Positions 38,272-48,028 of a DNA stretch of 64,000 nucleotides are shown here, in pieces. Within the stretch, counting starts at the first letter, position 1, and the number at the start of each line of letters is the position of its first letter. Source of the DNA: Enterobacter oligotrophicus. Its GTDB lineage: Bacteria; Pseudomonadota; Gammaproteobacteria; Enterobacterales; Enterobacteriaceae. The position numbers were made by a program, and so were the translations under genes. The notes beneath the pieces are model-generated. The model was not told the DNA's origin, searched no databases, and saw nothing but the letters and a program-made list of their open reading frames with translations. The stretch covers positions 1,178,001 through 1,242,000 of the forward strand of contig NZ_AP019007.1 of the NCBI RefSeq assembly GCF_009176645.1, in the 5' to 3' direction.

Positions 38272-38997
38272 CTATTCCTTATTCTTCAGCTCAATCGACG
38301 CCAGAATCCCGCGCAGGATGTTGAGTTCCTGGCTTTCAGGGCGCGCGCGGGTGAACATACGGCGCAGCTTGTTCATCACCTGACCTGGGTGGCCTTCGCG
38401 AATAAAGCCGGTTGAGAGCAGCGTCTGCTCCAGGTGGCCGTAGAAGCGCTCAAGGTCATCCACCAGCGGGTAGGCCGTCTCTTCTTTCGGTTCGACCGGT
38501 TGCTCCTGCGTCGCCAGCCAGGCCATACGCACTTCGTAGGCGATAACCTGCACTGCCATCGCCAGGTTCAGCGAGCTGTACTCCGGGTTTGCCGCAATCG
38601 CAACGTGGTAGTGACACTTCTGCAGTTCATCGTTAGTCAAACCAACGCGCTCGCGGCCAAACACCAGCGCCACGGGTGCCTGCTCAGCTTCCGAAACACT
38701 TTTCAGGCCGCATTCGCGTGGGTCCAGCATCGGCCACGGCAGCGTGCGGGAGCGCGCGCTGGTGCCGACGACCAGGCTGCAACCGGCGAGGGCTTCGTCC
38801 AGCGTATCAACGATCTGCGCGTTGCCGATCACGTCGCTGGCACCGGCCGCCAGAGCGATAGCCTGCGAGTCTGGTTTCACCAGTGGGTTAACCAACCACA
38901 GGTTCGTTAAGCCCATGGTTTTCATAGCGCGGGCAACAGAGCCCATATTGCCGGTGTGCGATGTTTCGACCAGCACGATTCGAATGTTTTGCAGCAT
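38272..38997 (-). CDS. trmJ: tRNA (cytidine/uridine-2'-O-)-methyltransferase TrmJ
   Basis: SPOUT-class methyltransferase that makes Cm32/Um32 in several tRNAs. The 241-residue protein has the N-terminal [24 protein letters not shown] segment and the C-terminal knot segments ([31 protein letters not shown]). The ATG at 38997 gives the E. coli N-terminus ([11 protein letters not shown]). It is divergent from suhB, with 132 bases between their starts. Confidence 0.96.
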   Translation of the reverse strand: MLQNIRIVLVETSHTGNMGSVARAMKTMGLTNLWLVNPLVKPDSQAIALAAGASDVIGNAQIVDTLDEALAGCSLVVGTSARSRTLPWPMLDPRECGLKSVSEAEQAPVALVFGRERVGLTNDELQKCHYHVAIAANPEYSSLNLAMAVQVIAYEVRMAWLATQEQPVEPKEETAYPLVDDLERFYGHLEQTLLSTGFIREGHPGQVMNKLRRMFTRARPESQELNILRGILASIELKNKE

Positions 38998-39079
38998 AGT
39001 TTTTAGGTGTCTGAATTCAGTGTCTGAAGAATATTCGGGCATATTATCATAAACGAGAGACATATTCCGATCCCGCTGC

Positions 39080-39085
39080 TATACT
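39080..39085 (+). promoter_or_regulatory. Putative -10 box of suhB
   Basis: TATACT lies 45 bases upstream of the suhB start. A -35 with 17-base spacing would be GAGACA, a partial match to TTGACA. Candidate sigma-70 promoter only. Confidence 0.4.
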
Positions 39086-39129
39086 CTGCGCCGATTTTCC
39101 TGTTCTTTAACATCCAGTGAGAGAGACCG

Positions 39130-39933
39130 ATGCATCCGATGCTGACCATCGCCGTGCGCGCAGCGCGCAAGGCGGGTAATGTAATTGCCAAACACTACGA
39201 AACCCCAGACTCCGTAGAAACCAGCCAGAAAGGCAGCAATGATTTCGTGACTAACGTCGATAAAGCCGCAGAAGCGATTATTATCGAAACGATCCGCAAA
39301 TCTTACCCGCAGCACACCATCATCACCGAAGAAAGCGGTGAACATGAAGGTACCGATCAGGATGTTCAATGGGTTATCGATCCACTGGATGGCACCACCA
39401 ACTTCGTCAAACGCCTGCCACACTTCTCTGTGTCTATCGCAGTACGCATTAAAGGCCGTACTGAAGTCGCCGTGGTTTACGATCCAATGCGTAACGAACT
39501 GTTCACCGCTACCCGCGGTCAGGGCGCACAGCTGAACGGCTACCGTCTGCGCTGCAGCAATGCACGCGATCTGGATGGCACCATCCTGGCGACCGGCTTC
39601 CCGTTCAAGGCGAAGCAGCACGCAACCACCTATATGAATATCCTGGGCAAACTGTTCACCGAATGCGCGGACTTCCGTCGCACCGGCTCTGCTGCACTGG
39701 ATCTGGCCTACGTTGCGACCGGCCGCGTTGACGGTTACTTCGAGCTGTCTCTGAAGCCGTGGGACTTCGCGGCGGGCGAGCTGATCGCACGTGAAGCGGG
39801 CGCGATTGTTTGCGACTTCACCGGCGGCCACAACTACATGACCACCGGCAACATCGTGGCAGGTAACCCACGCGTTGTGAAAGCCATGCTGGCAAACATG
39901 CGTGACGAACTGAGCGATGCGCTGAAGCGTTAA
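39130..39933 (+). CDS. suhB: Inositol-1-monophosphatase family protein SuhB / Nus factor
   Basis: Inositol monophosphatase-fold protein that in E. coli also acts as part of the rRNA antitermination complex. The 267 residues equal E. coli SuhB, with metal-binding motifs ITEESGEHEG, WVIDPLDGTTNF and WDFAAGELI. GTGAGAGAGACCG precedes the ATG. It is followed by an intergenic repeat. Confidence 0.97.
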   Translation: MHPMLTIAVRAARKAGNVIAKHYETPDSVETSQKGSNDFVTNVDKAAEAIIIETIRKSYPQHTIITEESGEHEGTDQDVQWVIDPLDGTTNFVKRLPHFSVSIAVRIKGRTEVAVVYDPMRNELFTATRGQGAQLNGYRLRCSNARDLDGTILATGFPFKAKQHATTYMNILGKLFTECADFRRTGSAALDLAYVATGRVDGYFELSLKPWDFAAGELIAREAGAIVCDFTGGHNYMTTGNIVAGNPRVVKAMLANMRDELSDALKR

Positions 39934-39944
39934 TCCCGGTAATC

Positions 39945-39976
39945 CCCTCTCCCCCAGGGAGAGGGTTAGGGTGCGG
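39945..39976. repeat. CCCTCTCCC-type intergenic repeat
   Basis: CCCTCTCCC-CCA-GGGAGAGGG followed by TTAGGGTGCGGG lies just after suhB. It is the mirror-image partner of the copy at 38188-38221; the flanking GCATCAGAC here matches GTCTGATGC there. Confidence 0.75.
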
Positions 39977-39994
39977 GCATCAGACCGCACCCGA

Positions 39995-40975
39995 TTAAAA
40001 AGGCCGCAATCCCCTCCCCAACGGCACCGCACTCATCCACATCGTTACTGCAGCCACAAGCAAAATCACCCCACCTGCCAGCGCAAGCGTGGTCCACCCG
40101 ACCTGTCGCCACAGCACCGGCGTTCTATTGCCACTGAATTTTACCGCCAGTTGACGGAAGCTGTGTACCAGTAACGCCAGCGAAGAAATCGTTAATGACG
40201 TGCCCGCCGCCATCGCCAGCGCCGAGAGCATTCCCCAGCCGAACACGCCAATCACCTTACTGAACAGCAGTACCATGATCGCCCCCGAGCACGGTCGCAT
40301 GCCCATCGAGAGAACGATCATCAACCGCGCCCGCCAGTCGTCGCCGTTCTGCAACTGTTCCTGCGTCGGCAGATGCTGGTGCCCGCAGCCGCAGTTTTCA
40401 TCGTGAATATGATGCGGCGTAAAGGTTTTGAATTTCGGTTTTTGCAGCAGCACGCGCAGTTTTTTCAACGCCCGCCAGCAGAGGATTAGCCCCAGCACGC
40501 CGACCAGCGCGTAACTCCCCTTCTCCAGCCAGAAGCTGCTCATATGCAGTTGACGTGCCGGGAGCTGCAGAAGTGAAAGCACAATCACCACCAGCGCAAT
40601 CGCTACGCCCCCCTGAAGCAAAGAGGAAGCCAGCGTCAGGCCAATGCTTGATTTCAGTTTTGAAGGATGCGTCGCCAGCCAGGTGGTGATCACAATCTTG
40701 CCGTGCCCCGGCCCTAGCGCATGTAACACGCCATAGAAAAAGCTAAACGCCAGCAGGGAGCCGCCCGCTCTGGTCGGGTTATCCGCCACCGCCTTCAGCA
40801 ACCCGCTCATCTGCTGGTTGACTTCCCGCTGCCAGATGATGCTTTTCATCATCACCTGCGGCCAGGCGTACCACAGCCACAGCGAGCCGCAAACGGCTAA
40901 CAGTAAAAAGAGCGCCAGCGGCCAGAGGTGAAGCCAGCGGCGTGATTTTCGGACCGGCGAGGAGATCACTGACAT
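39995..40975 (-). CDS. NicO-family nickel/cobalt transporter
   Basis: Inner-membrane protein of the NicO/RcnA superfamily, whose members move nickel or cobalt. The 326 residues contain a signal-anchor-like first helix, the family motif GVLHALGPGHGKIVITTWL, a His/Cys-rich cytoplasmic loop near residues 188-200 (HHIHDENCGCGHQH), a second motif SMGMRPCSGAIMVL, and about seven hydrophobic segments. Its start overlaps the end of the upstream DUF1007 gene by 10 bases; this pairing of a NicO permease with a periplasmic DUF1007 protein recurs in bacteria. Metal and direction of transport are not known. Confidence 0.85.
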   Translation of the reverse strand: MSVISSPVRKSRRWLHLWPLALFLLLAVCGSLWLWYAWPQVMMKSIIWQREVNQQMSGLLKAVADNPTRAGGSLLAFSFFYGVLHALGPGHGKIVITTWLATHPSKLKSSIGLTLASSLLQGGVAIALVVIVLSLLQLPARQLHMSSFWLEKGSYALVGVLGLILCWRALKKLRVLLQKPKFKTFTPHHIHDENCGCGHQHLPTQEQLQNGDDWRARLMIVLSMGMRPCSGAIMVLLFSKVIGVFGWGMLSALAMAAGTSLTISSLALLVHSFRQLAVKFSGNRTPVLWRQVGWTTLALAGGVILLVAAVTMWMSAVPLGRGLRPF

Positions 40976-41604
40976 TGCAACGTCACCTGTTGTGCAAACT
41001 GTTTACCCAATTCCATATCCTCTGGCGGCGCATCTGCTTTATCGAGAGAGACCGCAAAGTTCAGCATCTCTTCGCTGGGTTTCGGCGTGTGTATGGCAAT
41101 CTTGCAGGTTTTTTGCAGAGCTGTCGGCAGCGTGACGTCGCTGTCCCCGGCGTAACTCATATCGACATAATACGTCGGATCAAACGTGGAAAACGTATAT
41201 GTCTGCCCCGCCAGCGGTTGAGGATGTGCCAGCGGCAGGATAAACGTCAGCACCGCCTGATGACCATCGCGGGACATGCCGTATTCTGTGGGGCGATTGA
41301 GGAACTTCACTTTTTGCCCGTTATGCCAGAACTCGGTGAAGTAGTGCTGGCCCAGCACGTTCGCCATCACTTCTGCTGCCAGCTTTTTCCAGATCTCGTC
41401 GCCGGGCTTCGCGTTTCCCGCGTCATAGAGCAGGTCTGCAGAGGTGATTTCATCCATCGTCCAGCGCATTTTCAGCCCGCTAAGCTGCGTCCCGTCCGTT
41501 ACCAGCTCGGTTTTCAGGCTGATAAAACTGTGAGGATGTGCGCTGGCAGTGAAGGTGAAAACCGCCAAAAATAACGCCATCGCGCTGTGTTTAACTATTT
41601 GCAT
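40966..41604 (-). CDS. DUF1007 family periplasmic protein
   Basis: Protein of 212 residues with a clear Sec signal peptide ending near AHPHSF, so its mature N-terminus begins with His-Pro-His, a possible metal-binding site. The rest matches the DUF1007 pattern (LKMRWTMDEI, FSTFDPTYYVDM, CKIAIHTPKP). The ATG at 41604 is preferred over an adjacent TTG. It is translationally coupled to the NicO gene, so a metal-delivery or sensing role in the periplasm is inferred. Confidence 0.82.
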   Translation of the reverse strand: MQIVKHSAMALFLAVFTFTASAHPHSFISLKTELVTDGTQLSGLKMRWTMDEITSADLLYDAGNAKPGDEIWKKLAAEVMANVLGQHYFTEFWHNGQKVKFLNRPTEYGMSRDGHQAVLTFILPLAHPQPLAGQTYTFSTFDPTYYVDMSYAGDSDVTLPTALQKTCKIAIHTPKPSEEMLNFAVSLDKADAPPEDMELGKQFAQQVTLQCQ

Positions 41605-41729
41605 CAATTCCTCACGTCAAAAATTCTGTGATGTTCGCCAGCAATCCTGATTGAAAGGCCTGCCGGTGCGCTTTTCAGCATCCATCCTTTAGCTATTCTT
41701 ATCAAACATTCACACTGGATACCCGACAG

Positions 41730-43007
41730 ATGATGACGACGCTTGAAATTCCATCTGTGCTTTCCAGTTCGCAGCGCCGCTGCCAGGTGCTTTTGATGCT
41801 TTACCTGCCCGAAGCTGCCGTCACCGCACAGAGCATTATCGCTGCCAATGGCGTGGACGACGCCATGGCACGGCAAGATATAGCCGAGACGCGCGATGAA
41901 ATCCAGCGCTATCACCGGCTCGACATCGTTACGCACCCCGACGGTTGCTACCGAATTGAAGGCTCGGCCCTCAATCAGCGCTTATGCCTGCTGCACTGGC
42001 TGCGCAGAGCGCTCCGGCTGTGCCCGCAGTTTGTTTCGCATCAGTTTACCCCCGCGTTAAAAACCGCGCTTAAACGGTACGGTATTGCGCGCACGCTTTA
42101 TGACGATACCAACCTGAGGGCGTTGATCAACTTCTGCTCGCGCAAACTTCAGCGCCAGTTTGAGTGTCGCGACATCCTGTTCTTACAGCTGTATCTGCAA
42201 TATTGTCTGCTCCAACACCATCAGGGCAATACGCCGCAATTTACCCACGTTCAGCGCAACTGGGCGCAGTCGAGGGGCGAATATTTTACGGCACAGGAAA
42301 TCGTGCGCCACTGGAAGCGGCGCGTCCCGCAGGCTCCCCACGCCGATGAACAACTGTTTCTGGCCATCCTGTTTATGATGCTGCGCACGCCCGACCCTGT
42401 GCTGGATAAACACCAGCAGGATCAGCGCTTGCGCCGGGCCATTGTGCGCATGGTTGCCCGCTTTCGGGCGCAAACGGGGATGAACTTTAGCGATGAGCAA
42501 GGGCTGACCGATCAGCTATATATCCATCTCGCCCAGGCGCTGGACCGCTCGCTGTTTGACATCGGCATCGACAACAGCCTGCCGGAAGAGATCCATCGCC
42601 TCTATCCGCGACTGTTGCGCACCTCGAAAGAGGCGCTATTTGAACTGGAAGCGGAGTTTGGGCTGCGTTTCTCTGACGAAGAGATGAGCCTGGTGGCCGT
42701 GATTTTTGGTGCCTGGCTAATGCAGGAAACCGACCTGCATGAAAAGCAGGTGGTGTTACTGACGGGAGAAGACAAAGCGTGTGAAGCGTTGATTGAGCAG
42801 CAGCTACGGGAACTGACGCTACTGCCGCTCAACATCCGCTATCTGACGCTGGAGACCTTCCAGAAAGAAGGGGCTCCGCGCGAGGCTGCGCTGGTCATTA
42901 CGCCATACGCCACCATTTTGCCCCTGTTCTCGCCGCCGCTCATTCACGCCGTTGAGACGCTGAATGCGCAGCAGCAGGAACATATCCGCGCGATGCTGGA
43001 AACGTAG
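41730..43007 (+). CDS. csiE: Stationary phase inducible protein CsiE
   Basis: Protein of 425 residues, known in E. coli as a carbon-starvation-induced gene of unknown mechanism. It has an N-terminal helix-turn-helix-like segment (about 10-70) and two PRD-type domains (about 160-290 and 290-400), like PTS-controlled antiterminators but without evident RNA-binding or EII modules. It is divergent from the DUF1007 gene. Its stop at 43005-43007 directly abuts the hcaT stop. Confidence 0.92.
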   Translation: MMTTLEIPSVLSSSQRRCQVLLMLYLPEAAVTAQSIIAANGVDDAMARQDIAETRDEIQRYHRLDIVTHPDGCYRIEGSALNQRLCLLHWLRRALRLCPQFVSHQFTPALKTALKRYGIARTLYDDTNLRALINFCSRKLQRQFECRDILFLQLYLQYCLLQHHQGNTPQFTHVQRNWAQSRGEYFTAQEIVRHWKRRVPQAPHADEQLFLAILFMMLRTPDPVLDKHQQDQRLRRAIVRMVARFRAQTGMNFSDEQGLTDQLYIHLAQALDRSLFDIGIDNSLPEEIHRLYPRLLRTSKEALFELEAEFGLRFSDEEMSLVAVIFGAWLMQETDLHEKQVVLLTGEDKACEALIEQQLRELTLLPLNIRYLTLETFQKEGAPREAALVITPYATILPLFSPPLIHAVETLNAQQQEHIRAMLET

Positions 43008-44147
43008 TTACGCGCGGGCGGCTACTTTAGGGCGAACGATCATTGCCGGAAGCGCAACCAGTGCCATTACCCAGAACACACCGTGGCCCAGGTGCTGGTA
43101 GAGGAAGCCCGCAAAAACCGTCATCACCGCAATACTGCCACCCATCGCGACGGCGGAATAAACCGCCTGCAGGCGGATCACCTCTCCCCCTTCACGCGCC
43201 GAGATATAACGCATCGCCGCCAGGTGACACACGGTGAAGGTGCCGCAGTGGAGGATTTGCGCCACGATCAGCCACGGGAGTTCAGTGGTCCAGCCCATAA
43301 TGCCCCAGCGCACCACGCCACACACGGCGGAAAGCAGTAACAAATCGCGCGCACCAAAGCGGCGGAACAGCTTTTTGCTCAGCGCGAAGATGATGACCTC
43401 AGCGACCACGCCAAGCGACCACAGGTAACCGACTGCAGACGCGGAGTATCCCGCCCCCTGCCAGTAAATCGCGCTAAAACCATAATACGCCGCATGTGCT
43501 CCCTGCAGCAGGCAGACGCACGCCAGAAAACGCCAGCTTTGCGCCACCAGAGAACGCCATGCTGGCCAGCCTGCGCTTTCGTGATGGCGGCTTTCGCCCT
43601 GCGGCATCACCGATGGTCGTAGCAACATCCCCAGCAGCATGGAAGCAATCCCGATACTCAGTAGCGCAAGGATGGCATGATAATCGTAGAGACTGACCAG
43701 TTTCCCCACCAGCGCAGAACCGATGACAAAGGCAATCGATCCCCACAGGCGCACGCGGCCATAATCCATCGTAATCTGTTTTTGCCACGTGTTCGCCAGT
43801 GCGTCCGTCAACGGAACCAGCGGCGAGAAGAACAGGTTGAAGCCGACCATGACGACCATCAGCCAGGCAAACTGATGGCTCACCCAGAAGCAGGCGACAA
43901 AGACCAGGGTCAGTAGCGCCAGAATACGCACGGCTTTAATCAATAAGGAAGGATCGCTGACGCGTGGTGCGATGAGCAGGCTGCCCAGGAAGCGCGCCAC
44001 AAGTCCTGCGCCCAGCAGCACGCCGATGGTTTCCGGCGTCAGGCCAACCCCTTTGAGCCAGACGCTCCAGAAAGGCAGAAAAATACCGTAGCTAAAAAAG
44101 TAGGTGAAATAGCTGAGCGCCAGCCAGCGCGTGGAATGCAAGACCAT
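43008..44147 (-). CDS. hcaT: MFS transporter HcaT
   Basis: Predicted 3-phenylpropionate permease of the major facilitator superfamily. The 379 residues equal E. coli HcaT and show about 12 hydrophobic segments; the N-terminus reads VLHSTRWLALSYFTYFFSYG. The ATG at 44147 has GGGAGGGATTC upstream; an in-frame codon at 44201 is not supported. The hca regulator and dioxygenase genes that follow in E. coli are missing, so its substrate here is uncertain. Confidence 0.92.
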   Translation of the reverse strand: MVLHSTRWLALSYFTYFFSYGIFLPFWSVWLKGVGLTPETIGVLLGAGLVARFLGSLLIAPRVSDPSLLIKAVRILALLTLVFVACFWVSHQFAWLMVVMVGFNLFFSPLVPLTDALANTWQKQITMDYGRVRLWGSIAFVIGSALVGKLVSLYDYHAILALLSIGIASMLLGMLLRPSVMPQGESRHHESAGWPAWRSLVAQSWRFLACVCLLQGAHAAYYGFSAIYWQGAGYSASAVGYLWSLGVVAEVIIFALSKKLFRRFGARDLLLLSAVCGVVRWGIMGWTTELPWLIVAQILHCGTFTVCHLAAMRYISAREGGEVIRLQAVYSAVAMGGSIAVMTVFAGFLYQHLGHGVFWVMALVALPAMIVRPKVAARA

Positions 44148-44215
44148 GAATCCCTCCCGATATGGAGGCGATAGTCTGGCGTTAATCCTGCACTTTAGCA
44201 AGTCGTTAGCGCGCT

Positions 44216-44236
44216 ATAAATTAACGATAAATTAAC
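44216..44236. repeat. Tandem 10-bp direct repeat upstream of yphA
   Basis: ATAAATTAAC occurs twice with one base between (11-base period, one helical turn) in the divergent hcaT-yphA region, 84 bases before yphA. It could be a pair of regulator half-sites. Confidence 0.5.
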
Positions 44237-44319
44237 ATCATGGACAGCCGGTCGGCGTATGGCGAGAGCGGCGAAATTGTATTACGTTTAAAAGACATCG
44301 CCTGAAGAGGTCGTTTGCC

Positions 44320-44742
44320 ATGAACAGCTTACGTTATTTCGATTTCGGCTCCTCACGCTCCTTCCTGTTGTTAATTGCCCGCATCGCCATCGTGGTCCTG
44401 TTTATTATTTTTGGTTATCCGAAACTGACGGGCTTTAGCGGCACCGTACAGTACATGGCGTCGCTTGGCGCTCCTGTGCCCACGCTGGCCGCCATTATTG
44501 CAGTGGTGATGGAGGTGCCCGCCGCGATTCTGATCATCCTCGGCTTTTTCACCCGCCCTCTTGCCGTGCTCTTCATTTTTTATACTCTGGGAACCGCAGT
44601 GATAGGGCACCATTACTGGGATATGACCGGTGATGCAGTCGTGCCGAATATGATTAACTTCTATAAAAATGTCAGTATTGCCGGTGCATTTCTATTGCTG
44701 GCAATTGTCGGGCCGGGGGCACTATCGCTTGACCGACGTTAG
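44320..44742 (+). CDS. yphA: DoxX-family inner membrane protein YphA
   Basis: Small membrane protein of the DoxX family, function unknown. The 140-residue protein is very close to E. coli YphA, with four hydrophobic helices (about 15-35, 45-65, 70-92, 110-135) and the conserved [25 protein letters not shown] segment. CTGAAGAGG lies upstream of the ATG. In E. coli yphA follows the hca cluster; here it lies directly beside hcaT. A bidirectional terminator separates it from glyA. Confidence 0.94.
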   Translation: MNSLRYFDFGSSRSFLLLIARIAIVVLFIIFGYPKLTGFSGTVQYMASLGAPVPTLAAIIAVVMEVPAAILIILGFFTRPLAVLFIFYTLGTAVIGHHYWDMTGDAVVPNMINFYKNVSIAGAFLLLAIVGPGALSLDRR

Positions 44743-44747
44743 CCCAT

Positions 44748-44775
44748 AAAAAAGGCCGCAAGCGCGGCCTTTTTT
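44748..44775. terminator. Bidirectional terminator yphA/glyA
   Basis: AAAAAAGGCCGC ... GCGGCCTTTTTT is a symmetric hairpin with A and T runs, serving both the plus-strand yphA and minus-strand glyA. Confidence 0.9.
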
Positions 44776-44795
44776 ATTCCTGCAAAGCAGAGGAA

Positions 44796-46049
44796 TTAAG
44801 CGTATACCGGGAAGCGTGCGCAGATATCCAGCACTTTACCTTTGACCTGCTCAATAACCGCTTCGTCATTGATGTTGTCCAGAACGTCACACATCCAGCC
44901 TGCCAGCTCTTTCACTTCCGCTTCTTTGAAGCCGCGGCGAGTCACAGCCGGAGAACCGATACGGATACCGGAGGTCACGAACGGGCTCTTCGGATCGTTT
45001 GGCACGCTGTTTTTGTTCACGGTGATGTTGGCGCGGCCCAGGGCAGCGTCAGCTTCTTTACCGGTCAGGTTTTTATCAACCAGATCCAGCAGGAACAGGT
45101 GGTTTTCAGTACCGCCAGACACCACTTTGTAGCCACGGTTCAGGAACACGTCCACCATCGCTTTGGCGTTTTTGGCAACCTGCTGCTGGTAAACCTTGAA
45201 CTCTGGCTCCATCGCTTCTTTCAGCGCCACAGCTTTTGCCGCGATAACGTGCATCAGCGGGCCGCCCTGCGCGCTTGGGAACACGGCGGAGTTCAGTTTT
45301 TTGTACAGCTCTTCGTCACCGCCTTTCGCCAGGATCAGGCCACCGCGTGGACCCGCCAGGGTTTTGTGGGTGGTGGTGGTCACAACGTGAGCGTGTGGAA
45401 CCGGGTTCGGGTAAACGCCTGCGGCAATCAGGCCCGCAACGTGCGCCATATCAACGAACAGATACGCACCGATGCTGTCTGCGATTTCACGCATTTTTGC
45501 CCAGTCAACGATACCGGAGTAAGCAGAGAAACCACCGATGATCATCTTCGGCTTGTGCTCTTTGGCCTGCTTCGCCATATCTTCGTAGTCAATTTTACCT
45601 GACTCATCAATACCGTAAGGGATGATGTTATACAGTTTGCCGGAGAAGTTGACCGGGGAGCCGTGCGTCAGGTGGCCGCCCTGCGCCAGGTTCATACCCA
45701 GAACGGTATCGCCCGGCTGCAGCAGCGCGGTGTAGACCGCAAAGTTAGCCTGAGAGCCAGAGTGCGGCTGCACGTTAGCGTAGTCAGCGCCAAACAGTTC
45801 TTTCGCGCGGTCAATCGCCAACTGTTCAACGATATCAACGTATTCGCAACCGCCGTAGTAGCGCTTGCCCGGATAACCTTCAGCATATTTGTTGGTCAGC
45901 TGAGAACCCTGCGCCTGCATCACGCGCGGGCTGGTGTAGTTCTCGGAGGCGATCAGTTCAATGTGCTCTTCCTGACGTACTTTTTCCTGCTCCATAGCCT
46001 GCCACAGTTCGGCATCATAATCGGCAATGTTCATTTCACGCTTTAACAT
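44796..46049 (-). CDS. glyA: Serine hydroxymethyltransferase
   Basis: PLP enzyme converting serine and tetrahydrofolate to glycine and 5,10-methylene-THF, the main source of one-carbon units. The 417 residues equal E. coli GlyA, with the PLP lysine in [14 protein letters not shown] and the N-terminal [13 protein letters not shown]. The ATG at 46049 gives the known start; one two codons upstream is less likely. Regulation by PurR is suggested by the box upstream. Confidence 0.98.
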   Translation of the reverse strand: MLKREMNIADYDAELWQAMEQEKVRQEEHIELIASENYTSPRVMQAQGSQLTNKYAEGYPGKRYYGGCEYVDIVEQLAIDRAKELFGADYANVQPHSGSQANFAVYTALLQPGDTVLGMNLAQGGHLTHGSPVNFSGKLYNIIPYGIDESGKIDYEDMAKQAKEHKPKMIIGGFSAYSGIVDWAKMREIADSIGAYLFVDMAHVAGLIAAGVYPNPVPHAHVVTTTTHKTLAGPRGGLILAKGGDEELYKKLNSAVFPSAQGGPLMHVIAAKAVALKEAMEPEFKVYQQQVAKNAKAMVDVFLNRGYKVVSGGTENHLFLLDLVDKNLTGKEADAALGRANITVNKNSVPNDPKSPFVTSGIRIGSPAVTRRGFKEAEVKELAGWMCDVLDNINDEAVIEQVKGKVLDICARFPVYA

Positions 46050-46119
46050 CCGCATCTCCTGACTCAGCTAACAATAAAATTTTGCCCTGAAAAGGCAGTC
46101 CTGTTGGACAACGCGCAAC

Positions 46120-46125
46120 AGTATA
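46120..46125 (-). promoter_or_regulatory. Putative -10 box of glyA
   Basis: TATACT on the minus strand, about 70 bases upstream of the glyA start, with a weak -35 (CTGTTA) 17 bases further up. The glyA-hmp gap (46050-46353, 304 bases) contains this promoter plus the PurR and NsrR sites and no gene. Confidence 0.45.
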
Positions 46126-46166
46126 ACTGATTAGTTCTGCGATAACAGGTCTTGACAAACGATTTT

Positions 46167-46182
46167 ACGCAAACGTTTACCT
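46167..46182 (-). promoter_or_regulatory. PurR box upstream of glyA
   Basis: ACGCAAACGTTTACCT matches the PurR consensus ACGCAAACGTTTGCGT in 13 of 16 positions. E. coli glyA is PurR-repressed, so the site is expected here. Confidence 0.7.
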
Positions 46183-46304
46183 ACGCGCCACGCAAGGGTT
46201 TGAGGAATAAAGCACTCGCCCTTTTCAACGGATTTCTTTTCAGGTTTGTGATGCATATTTTTCACGATGCAAAGAACCATTTACAACACAGGGGTATTTT
46301 TTAT

Positions 46305-46327
46305 AAGATGCATTTAAAATACATCAT
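46305..46327 (+). promoter_or_regulatory. NsrR site upstream of hmp
   Basis: AAGATGCATTT-A-AAATACATCAT is an 11-1-11 inverted repeat matching the NsrR consensus (AAGATGYATTT half-sites), 27 bases before the hmp start. It predicts nitric-oxide-relieved repression of hmp. Confidence 0.8.
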
Positions 46328-46353
46328 TAAAGTAACATCTGAAGGAAGCTGCT

Positions 46354-47544
46354 ATGTTAGACGCTCAAACCATCGCTACCGTGAAAGCCACTATCCCCCT
46401 GCTGGTTGAAACGGGTCCAAAACTCACCGCCCACTTTTACGATCGCATGTTCACGCATAACCCGGAGCTCAAAGAGATTTTCAACATGAGCAACCAGCGT
46501 AACGGCGATCAGCGCGAAGCCCTGTTCAACGCTATCGCGGCCTATGCCAGCAATATTGAAAACCTGGCGGCGCTGCTGCCTGCGGTAGAAAAAATTGCGC
46601 AAAAACATACCAGCTTCCAGATAAAGCCTGAGCAGTACAACATTGTGGGCGGCCACCTGCTCGCGACGCTGGATGAGATGTTCAGCCCTGGTCAGGAGGT
46701 GCTGGACGCCTGGGGTAAAGCCTACGGCGTGCTGGCCAACGTATTTATCAACCGTGAAGCGCAGATCTACAGCGAGAACGCCAGCAAGAATGGCGGCTGG
46801 GAAGGCACTCGCGCATTCCGTATCGTTGAGAAAACGCCACGCAGCGCGCTGATTACCAGCTTTGAGTTTGAGCCGGTCGACGGTCAGCCCGTCGCAGATT
46901 ATCAGCCTGGTCAGTATCTGGGTGTGTGGCTGAAGCCGGAAGGATTCCCGCACCAGGAGATCCGTCAGTATTCCCTGACCCGCAAGCCAAACGGTAAAGG
47001 CTATCGCATTGCGGTGAAACGCGAGGACGGCGGTCAGGTGTCTACCTGGCTGCATAACGAGGCCAGCGTGGGTGATGTGGTGCATCTGGCTGCACCAGCG
47101 GGTGACTTCTTCATGGCTGTCGAAGCGAATACGCCAGTCACGCTGATCTCCGCCGGTGTCGGTCAAACGCCAATGCTGGCGATGCTGGATACGCTGGCAA
47201 AATCAAACCACAGCGCGCAGGTAAACTGGTTCCACGCTGCTGAAAACGGTGATGTTCACGCGTTTGCGGATGAGGTGAAAACGCTGGCGGCAGGTCTGCC
47301 ACGCTTTACAGCGCATACCTGGTATCGTCAGCCAACCGAAGCCGACCGCGCAGCGGTTCGTTTTGACAGCGAAGGTCTGATGAATTTAAGCCAGCATGAA
47401 GGGGCGTTCAGCGCGCCGGAGATGCAGTTCTACGTTTGTGGACCGGTGGCGTTTATGCAGTATGCCGCGAAGCAGCTGGTTGAGCTGGGCGTAAATAAGG
47501 ACCACATTCATTACGAATGTTTCGGCCCGCATAAGGTGCTGTAA
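46354..47544 (+). CDS. hmp: Flavohaemoglobin / nitric oxide dioxygenase Hmp
   Basis: Detoxifies nitric oxide to nitrate with O2 and NAD(P)H. The 396 residues equal E. coli Hmp: an N-terminal globin domain (1-138; distal TyrGln region around HFYDRMF, proximal His in [10 protein letters not shown]), an FAD domain with RQYSLT, and an NAD domain with [25 protein letters not shown] precedes the ATG. Divergent from glyA, as in E. coli. Confidence 0.98.
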   Translation: MLDAQTIATVKATIPLLVETGPKLTAHFYDRMFTHNPELKEIFNMSNQRNGDQREALFNAIAAYASNIENLAALLPAVEKIAQKHTSFQIKPEQYNIVGGHLLATLDEMFSPGQEVLDAWGKAYGVLANVFINREAQIYSENASKNGGWEGTRAFRIVEKTPRSALITSFEFEPVDGQPVADYQPGQYLGVWLKPEGFPHQEIRQYSLTRKPNGKGYRIAVKREDGGQVSTWLHNEASVGDVVHLAAPAGDFFMAVEANTPVTLISAGVGQTPMLAMLDTLAKSNHSAQVNWFHAAENGDVHAFADEVKTLAAGLPRFTAHTWYRQPTEADRAAVRFDSEGLMNLSQHEGAFSAPEMQFYVCGPVAFMQYAAKQLVELGVNKDHIHYECFGPHKVL

Positions 47545-47546
47545 TC

Positions 47547-47618
47547 GCCCGGCGGCGCTTCGCTTGCACGGACCTACGAAGGGTTTTTCAGGCCGGGTAA
47601 GCGCAGCGCCACCCGGCC
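47547..47618. repeat. REP/BIME-like repeat pair hmp-glnB
   Basis: Two REP-like units fill the convergent gap: GCCCGGCGGCGCTTCGC (from 47547) and the full palindrome GGCCGGGT...ACCCGGCC (47591-47618). Expected to stabilise the two message ends. Confidence 0.8.
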
Positions 47619-47624
47619 TGAATG

Positions 47625-47972
<348 letters not shown>

Positions 47973-48028
47973 TTAAACTCTTGCCAGTAAGCTGCTTCGT
48001 AATCGGTTGCTCACAGTACCATACGGCA

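Noticed and set aside
41610..41660. Possible CRP site upstream of csiE (TGTGATGTTCGCC)
   Set aside because: Only the first half matches TGTGA-N6-TCACA; the second half is CAGCA. Not enough to call, even though E. coli csiE is CRP-dependent.
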